From Phaeodactylibacter sp. (lineage in GTDB: Bacteria; Bacteroidota; Bacteroidia; Chitinophagales; Saprospiraceae), in assembly GCF_022763345.1 (NCBI RefSeq), contig NZ_JALEGS010000061.1:1-64000 (forward strand): a DNA stretch of 64,000 nucleotides, written 5' to 3'. This document shows, piece by piece, positions 28,936-39,537 of this stretch (position 1 is the first letter of the stretch; each line of letters opens with the position of its first letter). Made by a program: the position numbers and the translations under genes. The notes beneath the pieces are model-generated. The model was not told the DNA's origin. It ran no database searches and worked only from the letters and a program-made list of their open reading frames with translations.

Positions 28936-29019
28936 CGGTTATATGGGTTTTAGGTGTTATGAATGCCTAAAGCTAACCTTTCTTTTTTATTTTGGCTTAA
29001 ATAATTGGAATGCAATTAC

Positions 29020-30108
29020 TTAGAAATTGACGATTTTAAGGGTGTTCACTACTTTTTGGCTTCCGGCTTCCCATTCCAACCGGCAAAGATAGAGACCGGG
29101 CCCGCCTGAAAGCTCAAGGGCAATATCATGGGTGCCGGCCGGATAGGCGGTGGTAGGAAGGGAGCGCAGTTCCTGCCCCTGTGCTCCAAACAGCCTGACG
29201 GAAAGCCGGCCTGCTTCGGGTAAGGTGATCTGTAGTTGGGCCTGTCCGTGTGCAGGTTGTGGATAGACGTGAGCGTTGAGCGTAATGGAAGGTGCAGTTT
29301 CGGTGCTTACCGGAGGCGTACAGGGCGGAATAACACCCTCGCAGTAGCAGCGGTCCGCAACGGTGCAGTCCAATACAAATGGGTTTGCTTTGCCCTCCTG
29401 ATAAGGGGCAATCGCATGGGTGCGGTCCCACTCCTTTTCACTCACCGGGTCGGAATAATGCCACTGGCACAAAGTGGTACGCTGCTGTTCGAAGAAGTCC
29501 GGGTCGGCGGCATTGGCTTCCTGCTGGTAGACGGTGTAAAAGTAGAACATCGCCCGGGCCACATCGCCCTTATGGTCGTCGCGGGGCTCAAAGACCTGAT
29601 CGCCTACGCGGCTGTATAGCGCGATATTACTGCCCGGTGTATTGCTCTGTTGCTGATCGAGGTAGTACCAGCTGTTGACCTGGCTCGGTGGGATATCGGC
29701 AAAAGGGAAATTGCCCCGTGCTGCATTCACCACCACCCGGGTAGGGAACAAATGGTGCATATCGGCTTCCGGAGTTGGCGCTTCTGCACCCTTTGCCCGA
29801 GGGTAGGTATGCTCGGTATTGATGCCGGTGCCATTCTCAAAAGCTGCTGTTGTTGGGTCTTCTCCGGGCGGCAAATAAACGGAGTAGCCGGTGTAAACGC
29901 AGTACAGGGTGTCATTCCGGGCGTCTACATTCCGGTACATGGTATCGCGGGCATTGCCATAATCCAGCAGGCCATTGGGACGGTACTGGTCTTGCAGGGC
30001 TTGTATCAGGGCGCTGCCTTCCAGATTAGGCAGGACAGGGTGGTGCATCTGAGCTATGCTCAGGGTCGAACAAACAGACAGTAAGGCAAGGCATAAATAT
30101 CGTAGCAT
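29020..30108 (-). CDS. Secreted endonuclease I family nuclease with T9SS-type C-terminal domain
   Basis: GTGINTEHTYPRAKGAEAPTPEADMHHLFPTRVVVNAARGNFPF; SEKEWDRTHAI; C-term RLFGAQGQELRSL...GLYLCRLEWEAGSQKVVNTLKIVNF. Start 30108 (MLRYLCLALLSVCSTLSIAQ) preferred over 30153. Confidence 0.88.
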   Translation of the reverse strand: MLRYLCLALLSVCSTLSIAQMHHPVLPNLEGSALIQALQDQYRPNGLLDYGNARDTMYRNVDARNDTLYCVYTGYSVYLPPGEDPTTAAFENGTGINTEHTYPRAKGAEAPTPEADMHHLFPTRVVVNAARGNFPFADIPPSQVNSWYYLDQQQSNTPGSNIALYSRVGDQVFEPRDDHKGDVARAMFYFYTVYQQEANAADPDFFEQQRTTLCQWHYSDPVSEKEWDRTHAIAPYQEGKANPFVLDCTVADRCYCEGVIPPCTPPVSTETAPSITLNAHVYPQPAHGQAQLQITLPEAGRLSVRLFGAQGQELRSLPTTAYPAGTHDIALELSGGPGLYLCRLEWEAGSQKVVNTLKIVNF

Positions 30109-30139
30109 AGTTGCAGTTTTCAGTAGGCAAGCAGTTGGG

Positions 30140-30826
30140 CTATCCAGCCACAAATTTGCAAAAATCCCAGACGACGAGGCGGCTCTCCTCCGTGTAGTGT
30201 AGCCCGGCTTGCAACCTTTTTTGGTGCAGGCCGAGTAAGCCTTCCTCCTTTGCCATCAGTTTGTAGAGGGTTTGGGTGACTTTAGCATAGCGCTCCAGGT
30301 CGTTGGTTTCAGGAAGTTGGGTGCTGCCCAGTTTTTCCAGCATCATTCGGAAAGCATCCGCCTCATAGTAGGCATAACGGTCGGGGTACCGAAAAGCCAG
30401 ATAAAGCGACACCATCTGGTAGTTATCGTCGTGGTAGTGGTTGTTGTCAATGGAGCGCGGATTGTTGTCCTTGTATTCCTGAAGCAGCATATCGCAGTAG
30501 TAGACAAAGCGGCCGGCGCGCCCTTCCAGGCTCTTCTCCTCATTGAAGAGGTCGATAAACATATGCCGGGTGAAATCGGGCTGCATGCGCATCAGCTCCA
30601 GCATCATGCGCTTGGGCTCGTAGGCTTCCCGCTTCCACAGGCGTTTGGTGGTGGAGTTTTGAAGGCTGTAGTCGTACATCCCGGGCCAGTCTTCCGCATC
30701 CATATCCCAGTTGTCCTGAAAAACCCGCTGGGACTCCCAGATCGGCAGGCGCTCGGTTTGGGCCAGGCGGGACTTGAGGTAGCCCTGGTATCGGTCAAAG
30801 TATTCTTGTATCCGTTTCAGTTGCAT
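30140..30826 (-). CDS. Conserved hypothetical helical protein
   Basis: MQLKRIQEYFDRYQGYLKSRLAQTERLPIWESQRVFQDNWD...; ORF extends to 31087 but would overlap the divergent gene at 30965. No family recognised. Confidence 0.55.
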   Translation of the reverse strand: MQLKRIQEYFDRYQGYLKSRLAQTERLPIWESQRVFQDNWDMDAEDWPGMYDYSLQNSTTKRLWKREAYEPKRMMLELMRMQPDFTRHMFIDLFNEEKSLEGRAGRFVYYCDMLLQEYKDNNPRSIDNNHYHDDNYQMVSLYLAFRYPDRYAYYEADAFRMMLEKLGSTQLPETNDLERYAKVTQTLYKLMAKEEGLLGLHQKRLQAGLHYTEESRLVVWDFCKFVAG

Positions 30827-30964
30827 AGCAGTAAAATGTGCCGCAAAGATAGGTGAGCCTTTCGGCAAAGTCCAAGCCAACAGCCGCCGATTTTGCGCAA
30901 GCTCCGATTCTGCGTAATTTGAGGGGCGTTTTGCCGTTTCGAAGCGCTGCTTAATGAACCGAAT

Positions 30965-32935
30965 ATGCGAAACCTTTTCTTTCTGTTTGTATTGCTTAAC
31001 CTGTGCTGCACAGGCTTGGCGCAGTCTGGCACGGCTGACCTGCAAAAGCAATTGCAAGCGGCAACGGCAGATACCGCCCGCCTGCAACTCATGCTGGAGT
31101 TGTCCAATTACTACCGCCTGCGGCAGCCAGACAGCAGCTTATTATACGCCCGGCAGGCGGAGGCGCTGGCTCAGCAGCTGAAAAACCACAACGGTGAAAT
31201 CCGTGCGCTGCTTATTCGCGGTATGCTGGCCCACAGGCAGGGCCGGGAAGCCGAAGCGGCTGGGCTATTCCATCAGGCCGCCCGTTTGGCTGGTACCAAT
31301 GGCAAGCGTGCATTACGGGGTTCTGCCCGTCAAAACCTGGCTTTGGTCTACAAACGCATGGGGCGGCAGGACTCAGCTTTTTACTATTTCACTGCTGCCG
31401 AACAAGACTTTACTGAGGGCGGGAATGCATATGAAAACTGGCATGTCTACTTCGGGCTCAGCGAGCTCTACGAAGGACAGGGACAAACCCGGGAAGCCGA
31501 GGCGTACCTGGTCAAAGCCCTGGAGGTTACCCAATCCGGTGATAGCCGTATGGATAAGGGGTTTGTGCTTTACCATCTGGCAGAAAAGTACTTTATGGCC
31601 GACCGGTTTGCTGATTTTGCCAGGGTGCAACAGCAGTGGGAAGCCTTGCAGCAGGACAATCACTCTGCTGCTGAAATTCTTGAGCACCCCGGGCACTACA
31701 GCATGGCCCGCCTGTTTCTGACCGATAATACCGCCACCCTTGACCGCATTGACCGTGCTTACGAGCATTACCTAAGCGGTGGGAACCTTTTTATGGCAGG
31801 TTGGAGCCAGGAAAACCGGGGGCAGTACTTTGAGCAAAACGCGCAGTCCGACACTGCGCTGAAAGCCTACAAAAAGGCACTCCGCCACTACAAAGCCGCA
31901 GGGGCTCACCTGCGCCGGGGGATGGTACAACAGCGGCTGTATCAGCTGTACAAAGCCCGGGGAGAGACAGCGGCTGCCTTAACCGCCCTGGAGCAGTTCC
32001 GGCAGCTTTCGGACAGCCTGAATACCGCTGAGGCGGAAGCTCATTTACGTGAGCTTCAGGTGGCTTATGAGACAGATAAAAAAGAACAGGCCCTTCGCAT
32101 CCAAAACCTGGAAATCCGGCAGAAAACGCAACAGCGCAACGGGCTCATTGGGCTGGTGGTGTTGCTTGTACTGCTTGGCGTATCCATAGGTTTCGGGTTG
32201 GTCTTCCGCCTGCGCACCCAACAGCGGCTGGCGGCACAGTCGGCCCAATTGCAGGAACAGCGCATTCAGCAACTGGAACAACAGCAAAAACTCCTCGCCT
32301 TCGATGCTGTGCTTGAGGGCCAGGAGAAGGAACGGGCGCGCATCGCTCAGGACCTGCACGATGGGCTGGGCGGCTTGCTCACTTCCGTGAAAGCCCACTT
32401 CGGGCAATATGCCAACGGAGGGTTGTCCGATGGGCTAAAAGCCAAAACCCAGGCCCTCATTGATGAATCCTGCGTGGAGGTGCGCCGCATTTCCCACAAT
32501 CTCATGCCTCGCAGCCTGGCGCTGTACGGGCTTAAAGGGGCCGTGGAAGACCTCGCCGGGCAACTCCGCCAAAGTGGGCTCAGGGTGGACCTGGAAATCC
32601 GGGGCAACCTCACCGATATCCCGGAAAGGCAACAGGTGACGCTTTACCGCATGCTACAGGAAGGTACCAACAACATCCTCCGGCACGCTCACGCGCAGTC
32701 TGTCCTGCTCCAGATTCTACTGCATGGCGATCAGTTGACAGTCATCCTGGAAGACGATGGGCGGGGCTTCAAGCCGGTCGAATACAGCTCGGCGGAAACC
32801 CTCGGGCTGAAAGGGCTCCATTCACGTGCACAGTTTCTGCAGGGCACTCTGGATGTTGACAGCGTACCCCGGGAGGGCACCACCATCACTTTTCAAATGC
32901 CGGTTGCCCAATCTTTAAAACCTGCTGTATTATGA
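30965..32935 (+). CDS. TPR-containing NarL-type sensor histidine kinase (HisKA_3)
   Basis: EKERARIAQDLHDGLGGLLTSVKAHF, ISHNLMPRSLALYGLKGAVEDLAGQL, LYRMLQEGTNNILRHAHAQSV, LEDDGRGF, GLKGLHSRAQFLQGTL. Confidence 0.93.
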   Translation: MRNLFFLFVLLNLCCTGLAQSGTADLQKQLQAATADTARLQLMLELSNYYRLRQPDSSLLYARQAEALAQQLKNHNGEIRALLIRGMLAHRQGREAEAAGLFHQAARLAGTNGKRALRGSARQNLALVYKRMGRQDSAFYYFTAAEQDFTEGGNAYENWHVYFGLSELYEGQGQTREAEAYLVKALEVTQSGDSRMDKGFVLYHLAEKYFMADRFADFARVQQQWEALQQDNHSAAEILEHPGHYSMARLFLTDNTATLDRIDRAYEHYLSGGNLFMAGWSQENRGQYFEQNAQSDTALKAYKKALRHYKAAGAHLRRGMVQQRLYQLYKARGETAAALTALEQFRQLSDSLNTAEAEAHLRELQVAYETDKKEQALRIQNLEIRQKTQQRNGLIGLVVLLVLLGVSIGFGLVFRLRTQQRLAAQSAQLQEQRIQQLEQQQKLLAFDAVLEGQEKERARIAQDLHDGLGGLLTSVKAHFGQYANGGLSDGLKAKTQALIDESCVEVRRISHNLMPRSLALYGLKGAVEDLAGQLRQSGLRVDLEIRGNLTDIPERQQVTLYRMLQEGTNNILRHAHAQSVLLQILLHGDQLTVILEDDGRGFKPVEYSSAETLGLKGLHSRAQFLQGTLDVDSVPREGTTITFQMPVAQSLKPAVL

Positions 32936-33582
32936 AGGCTCCAACCCGTATACTAATTGTTGATGACCATCAGCTGGTGCTCGATGGTTTGCAGCTCATG
33001 CTGTCCGATGCTGAAGATATGGCTTGTGTGGCGGTGGCCCGGCACGGCAGGAATGCCCTGGTGCAATTGCAAAAACAGGCAATCGACCTCATTCTGCTCG
33101 ATATCAATATGCCGGAAATGAACGGGGTGGAGGTCTGCCGGGAAATCCGCAAAACCAATACCACTGTCCGCATATTGGCGCTCTCTATGCTCCGGGAAGC
33201 CAGCCTGATCAAAGAGATCATGCAGCAGGGGGCTAATGGCTACCTGCTGAAAAATGCCGGTCAGGAGGAACTCCTGCTGGCGGTACGCCAAGTGATGGCC
33301 GGGCGCGATTACCTAAGTGCTGATGTGGCGCAATTGCTTTCCGAGAGTAAAGCACAGCCTGCCCCATCTTCCCCCTTCCCCAGGCTTTCGAGGCGGGAAA
33401 AACAGGTGCTGCAGCTCATCGTCGAAGAGTTTACAACCGGTGAGATTGCCGATCAGCTTAGTATTGGCTTCGGCACGGTAGAAACCCACCGCCGTAACCT
33501 CCTGACCAAGCTGGGCGCACGGAATACCGCCGGGCTTGTCCGGACGGCACTGGAATATCACTTGCTGGAAGAGAAAAGGTAG
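32932..33582 (+). CDS. NarL/LuxR-family response regulator
   Basis: TRILIVDDHQLVLDGLQLML...DLILLDINMPEMNGVEV; SRREKQVLQLIVEEFTTGEIADQLSIGFGTVETHRRNLLTKLGARNTAGLVRTAL. Overlaps the kinase stop (ATGA). Confidence 0.94.
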   Translation: MKAPTRILIVDDHQLVLDGLQLMLSDAEDMACVAVARHGRNALVQLQKQAIDLILLDINMPEMNGVEVCREIRKTNTTVRILALSMLREASLIKEIMQQGANGYLLKNAGQEELLLAVRQVMAGRDYLSADVAQLLSESKAQPAPSSPFPRLSRREKQVLQLIVEEFTTGEIADQLSIGFGTVETHRRNLLTKLGARNTAGLVRTALEYHLLEEKR

Positions 33583-33623
33583 CAGGCCCGGGTATTGCAC
33601 CGGGCCCTTGCGCTCCCGCTTTT

Positions 33624-34577
33624 TTACTTCACAACTGCTCCCGGTTCAATGGCATTATCAATGACGGGCACCGTTTGCAGGTACGCATACATGGCGTTGA
33701 CTTCGGCATCGGTCAGGTTGGTAAACAGTGGCATCGAATGGTCAAGGTTGCTGCCATCGTGCCGCTTGCCCGTGCGTACGGCCTTTGCAAACAGCTCCGG
33801 GCTATATTTGCCCAAGCCATGGTCCGGGTGTGGGGTCAGGTTGGAGGAAAGGACTTTGGCACTTCCGTCTTTTTTCAGGATGGGGTTGCCGCCCCCAAAA
33901 TACCCTGCCGAGGCTGTTGGTTCGACCTCGTTGATACCGTCAAAACTGCCGGAGTGGCAATGGTAGCAGGCCAGGTTGTGGGCCAGGTAGCGGCCGTGGG
34001 CCACCGGGTCGTTAAAGTCCACCGCTGCTACCGTTTCAGGGTAAGGGGTGGGCTTGATCGCTACCTTAGTCAACAGCTTTGCCAGATAATTGGGCTTTCG
34101 CTCCGGCCACTGCTTGTCGGAAGGGCGGGTGAGCGGGCTTTCTGACCTCAGGAATGCGATAACGGCATTAAGGTCTTCATCGGACAAATGCATATACCGG
34201 GGCATAAAGAAGGCCACTTCACCATTCTTTTTGAGGCCGGTGCGGAGCATCAGTGCCAGTTCCCCATCAGAATACTGCGAGAGTTTAGAATCCGGGTGGA
34301 GGGTCAGGTTGGGGGTGTAGACTTCGCCAAAGTCTTTTTCCCGCCATAGCCCGCCTTCCATTTGGTTGGTGTTCTTGCCTTTGTGGCAAAGGGCGCAGGA
34401 GGCGTTGACCAGGTGTTCCCCACGTGCCAATTGGGCCGAATCCGCCTTAATGGTGATAGCCGGTACTTCCGCTTCGTGCTTGGGTATAGGCGAAAAGTTG
34501 ATGTAAGCCGCACCCAGCAGCACAATGACAACCAGGCCCAGAAGGACCATTCCGAGGATTTTCAATGCTTTCTTCAT
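33624..34577 (-). CDS. Membrane-anchored di-heme cytochrome c
   Basis: MKKALKILGMVLLGLVVIVLLGAAYINFSP TM; CxxCH motifs ASCALCHKGK and LACYHCHSGS. ORF extends to 34691. Confidence 0.88.
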   Translation of the reverse strand: MKKALKILGMVLLGLVVIVLLGAAYINFSPIPKHEAEVPAITIKADSAQLARGEHLVNASCALCHKGKNTNQMEGGLWREKDFGEVYTPNLTLHPDSKLSQYSDGELALMLRTGLKKNGEVAFFMPRYMHLSDEDLNAVIAFLRSESPLTRPSDKQWPERKPNYLAKLLTKVAIKPTPYPETVAAVDFNDPVAHGRYLAHNLACYHCHSGSFDGINEVEPTASAGYFGGGNPILKKDGSAKVLSSNLTPHPDHGLGKYSPELFAKAVRTGKRHDGSNLDHSMPLFTNLTDAEVNAMYAYLQTVPVIDNAIEPGAVVK

Positions 34578-34815
34578 AATATGGTGGTTTAGGTGATCAA
34601 ATCCAATGCTGAATTTACGAGGTCGCCCAAAGGTGACCCGCAGGTGTGCAAGGAAAGCTGCGAAAGTGGATAGGAAATATTGTTTGTTCACAAGCAGGAG
34701 TTGCCGGTAATTTGAGCAACTATAGTAAGAGGGAACTTAAAAGTACTAAAAGTTGGAATGAAATCTGATTATTTCATTGGAAAGATTTTTTGGGTGCAGG
34801 CTCCGGGGGCACTTT

Positions 34816-37773
34816 TTACAGTTCCTGCAAAACCGCACCCAGCCGCTTTGACAGCTGATCCGCTTCCTTCATCCCAAAAGACAAAGGCGGCTTAATCTTA
34901 AGCACATTATGCTGAGGCCCGTCGGTGCTCATCAGTACGCCCATTGCCCGCATACGGTTGATGATGTACGCTCCTTCCCGGGCTTTAGGCTGCCCGTTTT
35001 GCGAAAGCTCCACGCCGAGGAAGAGCCCGTGGCCCCGTACCTCAGCGATGATGTCGTGCCGTTGTTGCAGCTGGCGGAGTTGTTCCATCAGGTACTGTCC
35101 GGTAAGATGTGCCTTTTCCTGTAGCCCTTCTTCCTGAATGACTTGCAGGACCGCCCGCCCTGCTGCACAAGCGACCGGATTGCCCCCGAAAGTGCTGAAA
35201 AATTCCATGCCGGTATCAAAAGCCTCCGCCACAGCCCGGGTACAGACTACTGCCCCGATTGGGAACCCATTGCCCATAGGTTTACCCAGCACCACAATAT
35301 CCGGTACCACGCCCTGCAGCTCAAATGCCCAGAACGCTTCGCCGGCCCGGCCGAAGCCGGTTTGCACTTCATCCATAATGCACAACCCGCCTATGCTGCG
35401 GATGGCTTCGAACACGGTTTGAAAATACCCCGGTGGCGGGACCAATTGCCCTCCGCAGCTGAGTATGCTTTCGCTGATGAAGGCGGCGGGGTGGATGTTA
35501 TGTTGGGAAAGTTCCTCCAGGCGGGCTTTGGCCTGCTCAAGAGGCTGTTCCGATTGGTCAAAAAGCGGCATAAGGTGGGTACGTGGAGGTTGCCCGCTGC
35601 CGCCTTTCCCATTGAATTTATAAGCGCTGATGTCAATGGTAGCGGACGTATGCCCGTGGTAGGCACCGTCCATCGCCAGAATATCGTTGCGCCCCGTGGC
35701 TGTGCGTGCCATGCGCAGCGCCAGTTCGTTGGCTTCACTGCCGGAGGTGACAAAATAGACCACCGAAAGGGGCTCGGGCAGGGTGGCGGTAAGCTCCTCA
35801 GCGTAGCGGGCCAGCTCGGTGTGCAGGTAGCGGGTATTGGTGTTGAGAATGGCAGCCTGCTGCTGTACAGCTTCCACCACTTTGGGGTGTTGATGCCCGA
35901 CGTGGGGCACGTTATTGACCGTATCCAGGTAGCGCCGCCCATCGGCGGCGTAGAGGTAGTGGCTGAAGGCTCGCACCATGTGCAGGGGCTGTCGGTAGGA
36001 CAAGCTCAGGTTGGGCCCGATATGGGCCTGCCGTTTCTGTTGGATGGTCTTTCCGTCCCACTGCACCCGTTTGGGCTGCGTACTGCCTTCCGGCAAATGC
36101 AGCAGCAATTCCGGGTTGGGGCAAAGGCTGCGCCAGACCGGCCATTCATCAGGGAAGCCCACACCAGGGAAGTCGCCTTCCTTCCCCAGCGTATCCAACA
36201 GCACCTGAAAGTGGAGGTGGGGCGGCCAGTTGCCATTCACCTCTCTCGCTCCGTAGGTCGCAATCCATTGCCCCTTTTGGATGGGCATGCCGACTTCAAG
36301 TTGGGTTAAAGATTCCCGGCAGAGGTGCCCGTAGAGGGTATAAAAAGTCAGCCCTTTCCGTGGGGTGTGCTCCAGGATGATGGCGGGGCCGTAGTCGCGT
36401 TCCGCTGCATTGTCCGCAAAGCTGTGTACCCGTCCGTCAAGCGGGGCGAAGACGGGTGTTCCTGCGGCGGCCCATACATCCAGCCCCAGGTGGACGGTAC
36501 GCCAGCGCGGGCCGCTGTTGCCTTCCACCTGATAGGCATCGGTGGTGTAGAAAGGGCGGACCTCCCCGTAGCCGCCCAGCCCAAATTCGACACCATCCTC
36601 TTCCATGATCCGCTGTAGGTGGCGCTCGAAGCGGTACTCGTCCTCAAAGTTGCGGTTGTTTCCCAGCTCCAGGCTACCCACGCCCAGGTCCATCTGCCGC
36701 CACGGTTCGGGAATAGGGGAGACTGGGGCGAAGGCAGGCTGATCTTCCCGTATCCAATCCTGAAAGACCGTAGCCTGCGGGCAGGGCTCCCATCCGCAGG
36801 CGTGGCGGAAGTGGTAATGCAGCAGGTTATATGGGATGCCCTGAAGCCGTTGCAGTAAGGCCCAGGCAGCTTGGTTACTGACTTGCAGGTACGCCCGGTC
36901 CGGCGCGGCCTGTTGATTGAGGGTGGAAACGGTGACGCTGATGAGCAGCCTCGCCCAAACCAGGGCGGGCAGGGCGGCCACTTCCGCTTCCTCCAGCGGA
37001 AAAGCCTTATGGTACCCGCGGATGACCTCTACGGCGGCACCGGCGGGGTCGGGCTGTTCCATCATAGCGTACGCCAGGGCAACGGCCAGCTCATTGATGG
37101 TGGCAGTATGTACGGCATCCCCGAAGTCGAACAGTCCGGCGATGCGGTAGTGCCCGTCCCTGCCGCGTTCGGTCATCAGGTTGTAGTCATTGGCATCGTT
37201 GTAATTGACGGAGTGGCGGAGGAGGGGGAGGGTCGGTGCGGCATGTTTCTGAAAATACCCCAGCCCCTGTTCAACGATTGCTCGCTGTGCCGCGTCAAAG
37301 CGCTCCAGGTGCTGTGCCACCCAGGGCAGTTGGTTGTTGTCCCAGCGTATTTCCCGGTGGGCGGCCGGATGGTCAAAGCCCTGCAATGCCAGGGTAAGCT
37401 GCCCCAGTGCACGCCCCAGGCTTTCGCGCAGTACGGCATCCTTCAGTTTTGCTTTTGCGTAAAGCGTGCCGGGAATCCAGGTGGTGAGGTAGGCGGTGGC
37501 GCCATCGGGTAGGGGGCAGGTATGCGTCCCCTTGTTGTTGAGGATAGGCTTGGGCGTGGCGAAGGGTAGCCCGGCAGATGCCAGCCGCTGCATCATTTGC
37601 AGTTGAAGGTCCACCAGCGCCGGGGCTGCATGCGTGATTTTCAGGCAGTAAGTGCCGCCCCAGGTGGGCCTGACTTCAAAGGTGGCGTCTTGCTCGCCTT
37701 CCAGCTGTCGGGGCTGAGCATGGAGTTGGTAGTGTGCTTCTAGTATTTTGGTGGCATCAGCAAGAGTTGGCAT
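34816..37773 (-). CDS. APH-family kinase / M23 peptidase-like / class-III aminotransferase (AGXT2L-like phospholyase) fusion
   Basis: 985 aa. APH-like [14 protein letters not shown]...[13 protein letters not shown]23-like [15 protein letters not shown]...FYTLYGHL...WPPHLHFQV; class-III aminotransferase [37 protein letters not shown]...[20 protein letters not shown]...[17 protein letters not shown]. Confidence 0.9.
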   Translation of the reverse strand: MPTLADATKILEAHYQLHAQPRQLEGEQDATFEVRPTWGGTYCLKITHAAPALVDLQLQMMQRLASAGLPFATPKPILNNKGTHTCPLPDGATAYLTTWIPGTLYAKAKLKDAVLRESLGRALGQLTLALQGFDHPAAHREIRWDNNQLPWVAQHLERFDAAQRAIVEQGLGYFQKHAAPTLPLLRHSVNYNDANDYNLMTERGRDGHYRIAGLFDFGDAVHTATINELAVALAYAMMEQPDPAGAAVEVIRGYHKAFPLEEAEVAALPALVWARLLISVTVSTLNQQAAPDRAYLQVSNQAAWALLQRLQGIPYNLLHYHFRHACGWEPCPQATVFQDWIREDQPAFAPVSPIPEPWRQMDLGVGSLELGNNRNFEDEYRFERHLQRIMEEDGVEFGLGGYGEVRPFYTTDAYQVEGNSGPRWRTVHLGLDVWAAAGTPVFAPLDGRVHSFADNAAERDYGPAIILEHTPRKGLTFYTLYGHLCRESLTQLEVGMPIQKGQWIATYGAREVNGNWPPHLHFQVLLDTLGKEGDFPGVGFPDEWPVWRSLCPNPELLLHLPEGSTQPKRVQWDGKTIQQKRQAHIGPNLSLSYRQPLHMVRAFSHYLYAADGRRYLDTVNNVPHVGHQHPKVVEAVQQQAAILNTNTRYLHTELARYAEELTATLPEPLSVVYFVTSGSEANELALRMARTATGRNDILAMDGAYHGHTSATIDISAYKFNGKGGSGQPPRTHLMPLFDQSEQPLEQAKARLEELSQHNIHPAAFISESILSCGGQLVPPPGYFQTVFEAIRSIGGLCIMDEVQTGFGRAGEAFWAFELQGVVPDIVVLGKPMGNGFPIGAVVCTRAVAEAFDTGMEFFSTFGGNPVACAAGRAVLQVIQEEGLQEKAHLTGQYLMEQLRQLQQRHDIIAEVRGHGLFLGVELSQNGQPKAREGAYIINRMRAMGVLMSTDGPQHNVLKIKPPLSFGMKEADQLSKRLGAVLQEL

Positions 37774-37945
37774 AGGGCGTTACCGTTTGTTCTGGCCCAA
37801 AAGTCGGGAGTGTGGGGGAGAAAGCGAACAATTAAGACGTAAAGAATTGTTTGGGCTGTGACTTAGGATGTGTCTCAGTAGTTCTGTTTTTGATTTTCTA
37901 TCTTCGTATTGTTATAGATTCTTCACCGTATCAAGGTCAGCATAA

Positions 37946-38812
37946 GTGAGCAGTACCTCAACGCTGGAACACCGAGCCTCCCAGCACCCCTTCTACCTGG
38001 AGCACATGGGCCGCCTCTACGACCGCGCCGCCGGGAAAGCTGATGAGCCGCACCGGCACGATTACTACACCGTGCTGTTGATTGAGCGTGCCACCGGGCA
38101 GCATTTGGTCGATTACCAGGCGTATCCTTTTCAGGAACGGGAAGTCCACTTTGTCAGCCCGGGGCAGGTGCATCAGGTGTTGGCGGAAGCACGGCCGGAA
38201 GGCTGGGTATTCACTTTTTCCAGAGACTTCCTGGCAGAAAATAATATCCCCGAAAGCTTCATTTCCAACATCAATCTCTTCAAGGCCTTTGGCGATACGC
38301 CTCCGTTGCAACTGGATCCGGCTACTTTTAACCGGCTGCAGGATATCATCAGTCAGATGAAGAACTGCCTGAGCCCGGATTTGACCTACCGGGAGCGTGC
38401 GCTGGGCGCTTTGCTGCAGCTCTTCCTAATCTATTGCAACAACACCACCCAACTGGACACGGCCCAATTGGATGAAGAAAACGGCAGCATCTGTATTTTA
38501 CGCGACTTCAAACAGCTCATTGACCAGCAGTACGCCAGCTGGCACAAGGTGAGCGAGTACGCCGGGCAGCTACACATTACGCCCAAGCACCTCAGCCAAA
38601 CCGTGAAAGAACTGACCGGTAAGCCCGCCAAGGAAGCCATTCAGGACCGGCTGGTACTGGAAGCCAAGCGCCTGCTGCTGCATACCGATCTGGCGGTCAA
38701 GGAGGTGGGGTACCGGCTGGGATTTGAAGAGCCCCTGCACTTCAGTGGCTTCTTTAAGAAGCGGGTGGGGGTGTCGCCTTCTGCGTTTCGGTCGGAGCGC
38801 AAGTTGAGCTAG
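37946..38812 (+). CDS. AraC-family transcriptional regulator
   Basis: N-terminal cupin-like HRHDYYTVLLIERATGQHLVDYQAYPF; C-terminal HTH EYAGQLHITPKHLSQTVKELTGKPAKEAI...DLAVKEVGYRLGFEEPLHFSGFFKKRVGVSPSAFRSE. Confidence 0.92.
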   Translation: MSSTSTLEHRASQHPFYLEHMGRLYDRAAGKADEPHRHDYYTVLLIERATGQHLVDYQAYPFQEREVHFVSPGQVHQVLAEARPEGWVFTFSRDFLAENNIPESFISNINLFKAFGDTPPLQLDPATFNRLQDIISQMKNCLSPDLTYRERALGALLQLFLIYCNNTTQLDTAQLDEENGSICILRDFKQLIDQQYASWHKVSEYAGQLHITPKHLSQTVKELTGKPAKEAIQDRLVLEAKRLLLHTDLAVKEVGYRLGFEEPLHFSGFFKKRVGVSPSAFRSERKLS

Positions 38813-38925
38813 AGCAAGCTGCCGGCATTACCAATGAGAAAAATCACCCTTTACAGCGATAGAGTTTATCGGAAAGCAACAAAAGAGCTCCTTAAATTTG
38901 AAGGTGTAACTAACCTCAAAGCATT

Positions 38926-39525
38926 ATGGCACCTGAATTTTTGCTTCAGTTTAAAGACTTTATCTCCCAGCCCTGGCCTTGGTACGTGGCGGGCCCGATG
39001 ATTGCCCTGATCATGTTTGTGCTGCTGTTTTTTGGGAAGGAGTTTGGGATGTCCGCCAACCTGCGCGTGATGTGCGCCGCAGATGGTGCAGGCGATATGG
39101 CTGACTTTTTCAAGTTTGACTGGCAGTCGCAGGGATGGAACCTGCTCGTTGCTCTGGGCGCGGTATTCGGGGGGTACCTGGCCGCTACTTACTTCAGCGG
39201 GCCCGAAGGCAACGTGGCGCATATCTCTTCGGCAACTATAGAAAGCCTGAAAAATATGGGCTTTAACTTTGAAAATGGGGAAGTGCCTCTGGTACCGGAA
39301 TTTTACGCCTGGGACTACCTCTTCACCTGGAAAGGGCTGCTCATCATCGTTGGTGGTGGTTTTCTGGTGGGCTTTGGGGCACGCTATGCTGGCGGGTGTA
39401 CTTCGGGGCACGCCATCAGCGGCATTTCAGCCCTGCAGCTTGCTTCGGTCTATGCCGTCATTGGCTTCTTTGCCGGCGGGCTGTTTATGACCTACGTCCT
39501 GTTTCCTCTAATTTTTAATGCTTAA
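38926..39525 (+). CDS. YeeE/YedE-family inner-membrane protein
   Basis: Polytopic; GGGFLVGFGARYAGGCTSGHAISGISALQLAS. Confidence 0.85.
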   Translation: MAPEFLLQFKDFISQPWPWYVAGPMIALIMFVLLFFGKEFGMSANLRVMCAADGAGDMADFFKFDWQSQGWNLLVALGAVFGGYLAATYFSGPEGNVAHISSATIESLKNMGFNFENGEVPLVPEFYAWDYLFTWKGLLIIVGGGFLVGFGARYAGGCTSGHAISGISALQLASVYAVIGFFAGGLFMTYVLFPLIFNA

Positions 39526-39537
39526 ACCGACGTTGCC

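Noticed and set aside
33584-33607. GGCCCGG...CCGGGCC inverted repeat after the LuxR regulator as terminator
   Set aside because: Strong stem but only a weak, displaced T-tract (TTGCGCTCCCGCTTTTTT); not confident enough to list.
35143-36309. 388-aa ORF on the plus strand
   Set aside because: Antisense to the aminotransferase fusion; shadow ORF.
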